Assembly (NCBI GenBank): GCA_021772095.1
Contig: JADYXR010000065.1
Location: 1-64,000 of the forward strand
DNA length: 64,000 bases
Source: Candidatus Obscuribacter sp.
Lineage (GTDB): Bacteria > Cyanobacteriota > Vampirovibrionia > Obscuribacterales > Obscuribacteraceae
Reading direction: 5' to 3'
Shown here: positions 59,728 to 64,000 of the stretch, in pieces
Position numbering within the stretch: the first letter of the stretch is position 1
Layout of the letters: each line of letters begins with the position of its first letter
The notes under the pieces: model-generated
The model's input: the letters and a program-made list of their open reading frames with translations, nothing else
Told to the model about the DNA's origin: nothing
Database searches by the model: none
Program-made: the position numbers and the translations under genes

Positions 59728-60309
59728 TTACTTGTCTCCCGTGTGGCGGGGAGCGGGAACTTCAGGCGCCGGCGTTGCGGGCGTCGCGACTTGTCGGAGC
59801 ACCCTCAGAAACTCGGTTTGAAACAGAATGCGAGAGGCTTCCGCCAGGCGATAAACTGTGGATCCGACTTCCTCGATGCAGTCGCATGCCGACATCTGTT
59901 CCCAGATCGTCATGCTGTCCTGGTCGCCGGGATTGCCTTTGAGGAGCTTCGCTCCCAGCTCTTTCTTATGCGCTCGCGCCACTCTGACAAGTTCGTCCTG
60001 GATTGCCGAACCGAGATCCTGGATGCCGGCGTCGGCGCGCTTCGCGAGTTCGGGGGCGAACACGAGACCAGCGTCGAAGTCGGCGTATTCAGTGAACCTG
60101 GAGAGGTCCAGTTTGTCCGGAGGTGATGCGATCAAGTCGCAAATTTCGGCGATTTCATCCTTCAGCTCGATCACTCGCGCTCGGGCGCGACGCGCTCGGG
60201 TGCCGACGATACGCGCAGCGCTCAATGCGTTGTCGAGCCATGAATCTATCGCGTCGACCTGAAGCAAAAACGTAATCACGAACGGCGATCGCGTTTGGAC
60301 CGGGTTCAT
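59728..60309 (-). CDS. Unknown helical protein
   Basis: The 193-residue product is almost all alpha-helical, with a long Arg/Ala helix (AARIVGTRARRARARVIEL) that could be a coiled coil and a Pro-rich tail (PATPAPEVPAPRHTG). GGAGG precedes the ATG. There are no membrane helices or known motifs. A hairpin (CGAGGA/TCCTCG, 60423-60451) and a TC repeat lie upstream. Confidence 0.6.
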   Translation of the reverse strand: MNPVQTRSPFVITFLLQVDAIDSWLDNALSAARIVGTRARRARARVIELKDEIAEICDLIASPPDKLDLSRFTEYADFDAGLVFAPELAKRADAGIQDLGSAIQDELVRVARAHKKELGAKLLKGNPGDQDSMTIWEQMSACDCIEEVGSTVYRLAEASRILFQTEFLRVLRQVATPATPAPEVPAPRHTGDK

Positions 60310-61004
60310 TTGAATCCTCCTCGTGTTTTGGTTTTTATAAATGCTCTATCTCAAACCCACAGTTGCCTGTGTTTTGCAACACATGGTGAGCTGCCGTTCG
60401 AATTTCTTAGTTGGTAAACAGCCGAGGAGTTTCATGTTTAAAACATCCTCGACGTGCGTCTCATGATCTTCGATTTGCGATCTGGTAGATTTTTTCGCAG
60501 CGTTCGCGCAGCGAAAAGGCATCAATCTGTAATCGTGAGAGCGGTTTGGTGGGTTTTGTTCGGGAATGAACGGTTGGGATTGGATAGACGTTTACTCTGT
60601 CACCTCAGTGGTCTGGAATTCACGCAGGCACGGAAGAATCGTTGCGTTCGAAGAGGCGCATAGGGGGCTGATTTAAATCTAGATGAAAAGTAGCACACTG
60701 ATTTTATAACGTGAAATCTCGCTGATGTTTCTCTGAAATGCTCCTGGTCATGGTGATGCTGGCGCCTTTGATATTGCCTGCCATCGTCTCAGTTTGCTGA
60801 TTCGAGATCACCGTTTTCTCTCTCTCTCTCTCTCTCTCTCTCATTGATGCAACGACATAGAGTAATAGAGCCGCCACGGAAAACATCGGAGAACACACGA
60901 GCAAACGCTCATGTATTCTCGCGATGCGAGCGATGGTTGAAATCCCTGGCAGGTGTGCTCCAACTCATCGCTCTACTAAGGTGGGTTCTTCCGATGACGA
61001 GCGG
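60310..61004. other. Gap with hairpin and dinucleotide repeat
   Basis: No gene is supported. It contains the hairpin CGAGGA...TCCTCG (60423-60451) and the TC repeat at 60817. A minus-strand frame through the TC repeat only reads Arg-Glu repeats. Confidence 0.5.
60817..60842. repeat. (TC)13 dinucleotide repeat
   Basis: Thirteen uninterrupted TC units lie between two minus-strand genes. Repeats of this length can change by slippage. It is outside any supported gene, about 500 bp upstream of the helical-protein gene. Confidence 0.9.
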
Positions 61005-62363
61005 TTATTCGCCGTCCGGACCGGAAATTTTGGCGGTGTCTGCTTCCAGGTATTTTGCACCCCAGAGCCAGAACCCACCACCAATCGCCATCACGCCGGA
61101 CATGGCCAGGAAAGCGATGTTCATGTTCTTGTCGAACACGTCAGTAATCACGCCAATCACCAGGGGTGATATCACATCGCCAAGCGCGTGAATCACCAGG
61201 ATGTTCAACGCAAACGCGCTGGACCTGATGGCCGGCTCGGTTACGTTGGCGAGAATGGTGTTGGTCGGACCTGTATTGAAGAACAGGCAGAAGCACGACA
61301 CGAAGATGCATGCCCAGGCGTAGGGGAACGGCACGTAGAGCGTCGCGATGAAGAACGGCAATCCGATGAGGATAGCCAATCCCGAGACGCTGAAGTACGA
61401 ACCCTTGAAGCGAGCACGCAGCTTATCGGCCATGTATGTCCCAGCAAGAGTCGCACCAAGACCGGAGGCAACGAGGATGACGCCGAAGATCAAGTTGACT
61501 TGCGCCAGGTTTCCCACACCGCGAAATTCGCTGATGTAGGACGGCATCCAGAACGCCATTCCGCCGATTGCAAATGTCATCGCCGCCATGCCGAGCGTGT
61601 TGAGCACGTACGACTTGTTTTTCGCGAGCGCGATGTAGTCTTGGCGCGTCAGTTTGCGTTTGTGCAGTTGTGGACCGCCCTTGTCGAACTGTCCTCGCAA
61701 TGGGTCAACCTTCATCGCCGCCCAGACAGCCAGGATTAGACCCGGCGGAACGACCAGGTAAAACGCCCAGCGCCAACCCAACCAGGCTGCGATTAGACCA
61801 CCGAAGATGAAGCCGAGGGCGCTACCGACCGGGATGGCGAGGTAGAACCAGGACAGCATCTTGCCGCGTTCCTTGAGGGGAAACATGTCGGCGATAATCG
61901 TAGGCGCAATGGGTCCGTATGCTGCTTCGCCGATGCCGACCAGGCATCGCGTCAAAAGCAGCATACCGAATGTGGTGGCAAAACCAGTGGCACCGGAAGC
62001 GAGGCTCCAGAGCGCCACACCGCCGGCGACAATCCACCAGCGTTTGATGTTGAGCATCCCGGCAATCGGAGCTGCCAGCATGTAGGTGACCATGAACGCC
62101 ATTGCGGTCAGGCCAATCATTGCGTTTTCCGGGTTGGAACCCAGAATCCGCTCCAGCCAGCCCAGAAGCGTGCCCACGAAGGGACCCGGATCTGAACCTG
62201 GACCGAAGAATTCCGTTCGAATCATCGGCACGACGGCCGAGAGAATCTGCCGATCGACGTAGTTGAAGATGTTGATCGCGAGCAGCAGAAGCAGAGCCTG
62301 AGTGGCTCCAGGATACCGACCCTGGTTAGCGGGCTGGTTGTCTTTTTCGTCTTCCTTACTCAT
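61005..62363 (-). CDS. Spinster-type MFS transporter
   Basis: The 452-residue protein has twelve membrane helices and fits the Spns/hexuronate-like major facilitators. The first helix ends NIFNYVDRQILS, loop 2-3 reads AGMLNIKRW, and GIGEAAYGP sits in helix 5. ADMFPLKERGKMLSWFY is typical of the sugar-acid/sphingolipid transporter group. Both termini are hydrophilic. Substrates of bacterial members include aromatic and sugar acids; the one here is unknown. It is not clearly in an operon; a small membrane protein gene lies 100 bp upstream on the same strand. Confidence 0.88.
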   Translation of the reverse strand: MSKEDEKDNQPANQGRYPGATQALLLLLAINIFNYVDRQILSAVVPMIRTEFFGPGSDPGPFVGTLLGWLERILGSNPENAMIGLTAMAFMVTYMLAAPIAGMLNIKRWWIVAGGVALWSLASGATGFATTFGMLLLTRCLVGIGEAAYGPIAPTIIADMFPLKERGKMLSWFYLAIPVGSALGFIFGGLIAAWLGWRWAFYLVVPPGLILAVWAAMKVDPLRGQFDKGGPQLHKRKLTRQDYIALAKNKSYVLNTLGMAAMTFAIGGMAFWMPSYISEFRGVGNLAQVNLIFGVILVASGLGATLAGTYMADKLRARFKGSYFSVSGLAILIGLPFFIATLYVPFPYAWACIFVSCFCLFFNTGPTNTILANVTEPAIRSSAFALNILVIHALGDVISPLVIGVITDVFDKNMNIAFLAMSGVMAIGGGFWLWGAKYLEADTAKISGPDGE

Positions 62364-62462
62364 TGTGCTCGAGGCCTCAAGGGCTGAGTTGATTTAGATC
62401 GCGAACAGCGCGTTCACGTCCCGCCAGGCTCATTGAGCCGGCTGATTAGGCAATGCGATCAG

Positions 62463-62735
62463 TCAGGCGACAGGCAAAATGCCCATCACCCGCAACGAGA
62501 AAACCAGGATGATGGCGGCGCCGGCGATGATGGCCAGCGTTTTGCCGAACTTGATGTCACCGATAAAACGACCCATTCCGACGCAGCAGATGCTCGAGAA
62601 CAACAGTGCATAGCCGCCCCAAAGGGCATGGTCGAGGGGTTTCACGGGATGACCGGTAGCGACGAAGAAACCGGCGAAGAACAGGCCGAGGATCAATCCC
62701 CAGGAGCCCATGAAGAATGCTGCGATAGCGCGCAT
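62463..62735 (-). CDS. Small three-helix membrane protein
   Basis: From the internal ATG 62735 (GGAAG at some distance) the product has 90 residues with three hydrophobic segments: IAAFFMGSWGLILGLFFAGFFV, WGGYALLFSSICCVGMG and LAIIAGAAIILVFSLRVMG. Upstream in-frame codons to 62852 look non-coding and Arg/Cys-rich. No family is recognised. It precedes the MFS gene and may share its transcript. Confidence 0.55.
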   Translation of the reverse strand: MRAIAAFFMGSWGLILGLFFAGFFVATGHPVKPLDHALWGGYALLFSSICCVGMGRFIGDIKFGKTLAIIAGAAIILVFSLRVMGILPVA

Positions 62736-62880
62736 GTGTTTTTGCTTCCGTCTAGAGAGCCGGTGACTGCCTTTCGAGCAATCGACCGTTTGCAGATTGC
62801 AACACGTAGCGCCCAGAATCGGCCGCGGCGTGGTATCAAATTCGGTGCGCACACATTCTGTGACGCCCCCAAAAAGGACC

Positions 62881-63069
62881 GAACGAGCAGCGGCTTTCGC
62901 CGTGCTCGTCTGGTTTCGAACAAGCAGCGGTTTTCACCGTGCTCATCCGATTCCAAACAAAGCACGGCTACTCACCGCGCTCGTCCGGTTTCAAACCATC
63001 CTTCGGAGCACAGGTTCAAGTGTCGCCCCGACCGGACGAACAGCGGCTTTCACCGTGCTCGTCCGGTTC
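62881..63069. repeat. 37-bp hairpin-forming direct repeats downstream of pepF
   Basis: Three adjacent units (62881-62917, 62918-62954, 62955-62992) and a fourth (63034-63069) share GAACGAGCAGCGGCTTTC-CCGTGCTCGTCCGGTTTC with changes. Each unit is itself a hairpin (GAGCA-CGG/CCG-TGCTC), giving a row of terminator-like stems right after the pepF stop codon on the minus strand. Confidence 0.8.
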
Positions 63070-63078
63070 AAAAACCGC

Positions 63079-64000
63079 TTAGCTCAGCTTCTCGAACTCG
63101 GCGAGGTAGTCGTTGAACGAGTCGAAGGCGCCCTGAACCGCGTCGTTCGTCGTCATGTCGACGCCGGCCGCGCGGAGCAGTTCGATGCTCGACATGGAGC
63201 CGCCCGAGGACAGGAACTTCAGGTACCGCTCCACCGCCGGCTTGCCCTCGTTGATGATCTTGCGAGCAAGAGTCAACGCGGCAGCGATGCCGGTGCAGTA
63301 TTGGTACACGTAGAAGCTGTTGTAGAAGTGGGGGATGCGCGCCCACTCGATGCCGATGCGGTCATCGATGGTGACGACGGCACCGTAGTACTTCTCGTTG
63401 AGACCCTTGTGGATGCCGCAGAGGACATCCGGGGTGAGCGGCTTGCCGGCTTCGGCGGTCGCGTGAGCGATCGACTCGAACTCGGCGAACATGCCCTGGC
63501 GAACCAGAGTGCTGCGGATGCTCTCGAGCTGCTTGTTGAGCACGTACCGCTTCATGTTCTTGTCGTCGGTCTCTTCGAGCAGGTAGTGAGCCAGGAGCGC
63601 TTCGTTCAGCGTCGAGGCCACTTCGGCGACGAACAGCGTGTAACTGCTGTACGTGTAGGGCTGATGTGTGCGCGAGTGCCACGAGTGCATGGAGTGTCCA
63701 GCCTCGTGAGCGAGCGTGAACATCGACTCCATCGTGTCATGCCAGTTCATCAGCATGTAGGGCGCCGTGCCGTACGAGCCCGAGCTGTAAGCACCGGAGC
63801 GCTTGCCCTCGTTTTCGACAACGTCGACCCAACGCGAGTTGAAGCCGTCGCGCAGAGTATTGACGTAGTCTTCGCCCAGAGGCGCCACGGCGGCGAGGAT
63901 CTTCGCCTGGGCGTCTTCATAGCTGATCTCGTACTTCAGCTCACCGACGAGCGGGACGTACATGTCGTACCAGGCGAGCTGGTCGACGCCCATCATCTTC
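63079..64000 (-). CDS. pepF: Oligoendopeptidase F (M3 family), C-terminal part
   Basis: About 307 residues are visible; the gene runs out of the window at 64000, so the start is missing (whole family length about 600). The zinc site HEAGH, with downstream Glu in VAEVASTLNE as third ligand, is present, as is the family string SGAYSSGSYGTAPYMLMNW before it and YVYQYCTGIAAALTLA after it. PepF cuts peptides of about 7-17 residues in the cytoplasm. Strong codon bias suggests high expression. A row of hairpins follows the stop codon. Confidence 0.93.
   Translation of the reverse strand, partial: KMMGVDQLAWYDMYVPLVGELKYEISYEDAQAKILAAVAPLGEDYVNTLRDGFNSRWVDVVENEGKRSGAYSSGSYGTAPYMLMNWHDTMESMFTLAHEAGHSMHSWHSRTHQPYTYSSYTLFVAEVASTLNEALLAHYLLEETDDKNMKRYVLNKQLESIRSTLVRQGMFAEFESIAHATAEAGKPLTPDVLCGIHKGLNEKYYGAVVTIDDRIGIEWARIPHFYNSFYVYQYCTGIAAALTLARKIINEGKPAVERYLKFLSSGGSMSSIELLRAAGVDMTTNDAVQGAFDSFNDYLAEFEKLS

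Overview
The window is 64 kb of bacterial chromosome with no transposase, integrase, rRNA operon or CRISPR array. Genes lie on both strands in short operons separated by unusually long gaps that hold hairpins and short repeats. Exported proteins, a lipoprotein, an ScsB/DsbD-type thiol transporter and periplasm-type domains point to a Gram-negative-like (diderm) heterotroph. The membrane-anchored Ser/Thr kinase, the BT1-type transporter, the pheophorbide-oxygenase-like Rieske proteins and the loose gene packing make me think of the non-photosynthetic relatives of cyanobacteria (Vampirovibrionia/Obscuribacterales). That placement is inference; no marker gene here proves it.

Region 1 (about 1-20 kb) reads as a metal-responsive island. 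It holds two Fur-family repressors and a series of Fur-like operators. Under them lies a block of biosynthetic genes: a group IV PLP decarboxylase, a cysteine-synthase/rhodanese fusion, a SufS-like PLP enzyme, a phytoene-desaturase-like flavoprotein, a GNAT enzyme, an unknown protein with a ParB/sulfiredoxin-like DGNHR motif, and a methyltransferase. A 2OG oxygenase, a His/Cys-rich metal-binding protein and a BT1-type transporter flank it. SbnA-like, SbnH-like and possibly SbnI-like parts together recall 2,3-diaminopropionate-based metallophores such as staphyloferrin B, but the other enzymes do not match that pathway. This is my main candidate for an undescribed system.

Region 2 (20-31 kb) carries a CooC-like ATPase, a Rieske oxygenase and a thioredoxin-fold [2Fe-2S] ferredoxin in one operon. 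It continues with a Ser/Thr kinase, an ACMSD-like decarboxylase with a methyltransferase, a ZIP metal transporter with a His-rich loop followed by a second Rieske oxygenase, and a TPR lipoprotein. Region 3 (32-38 kb) has an SbmA/YddA-type ABC transporter, a PF10091/GH144-like glucanase, a GH1 beta-glucosidase and an unknown membrane protein, suggesting use of a beta-glucan. A large secreted metzincin-like protein follows on the minus strand.

Region 4 (41.8-49.6 kb) is odd. Two tRNA-Trp genes and a truncated tRNA-like sequence with anticodon UCA alternate with three small genes, one encoding a protein of about 33-residue repeats. A minus-strand operon follows, with two stand-alone proteins that resemble the N-terminal domain of leucyl aminopeptidase. 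Then comes an enlarged FtsH-type protease with two extracytoplasmic segments, paired with a small beta-rich protein.

Region 5 (51-64 kb) has an exported thioredoxin and an ScsB/DsbD-like transporter, small membrane proteins, a GNAT protein with a repeat tail, a GH25 lysozyme, two unknown proteins, a Spinster-type MFS transporter and the C-terminal part of oligoendopeptidase F cut by the window end.

Codon use is split. Regions 2-5 contain many genes strongly biased to C- or G-ending codons, while region 1 and several scattered genes are more relaxed. The biased genes also tend to carry clear Shine-Dalgarno sites and terminators, which fits high expression better than foreign origin.
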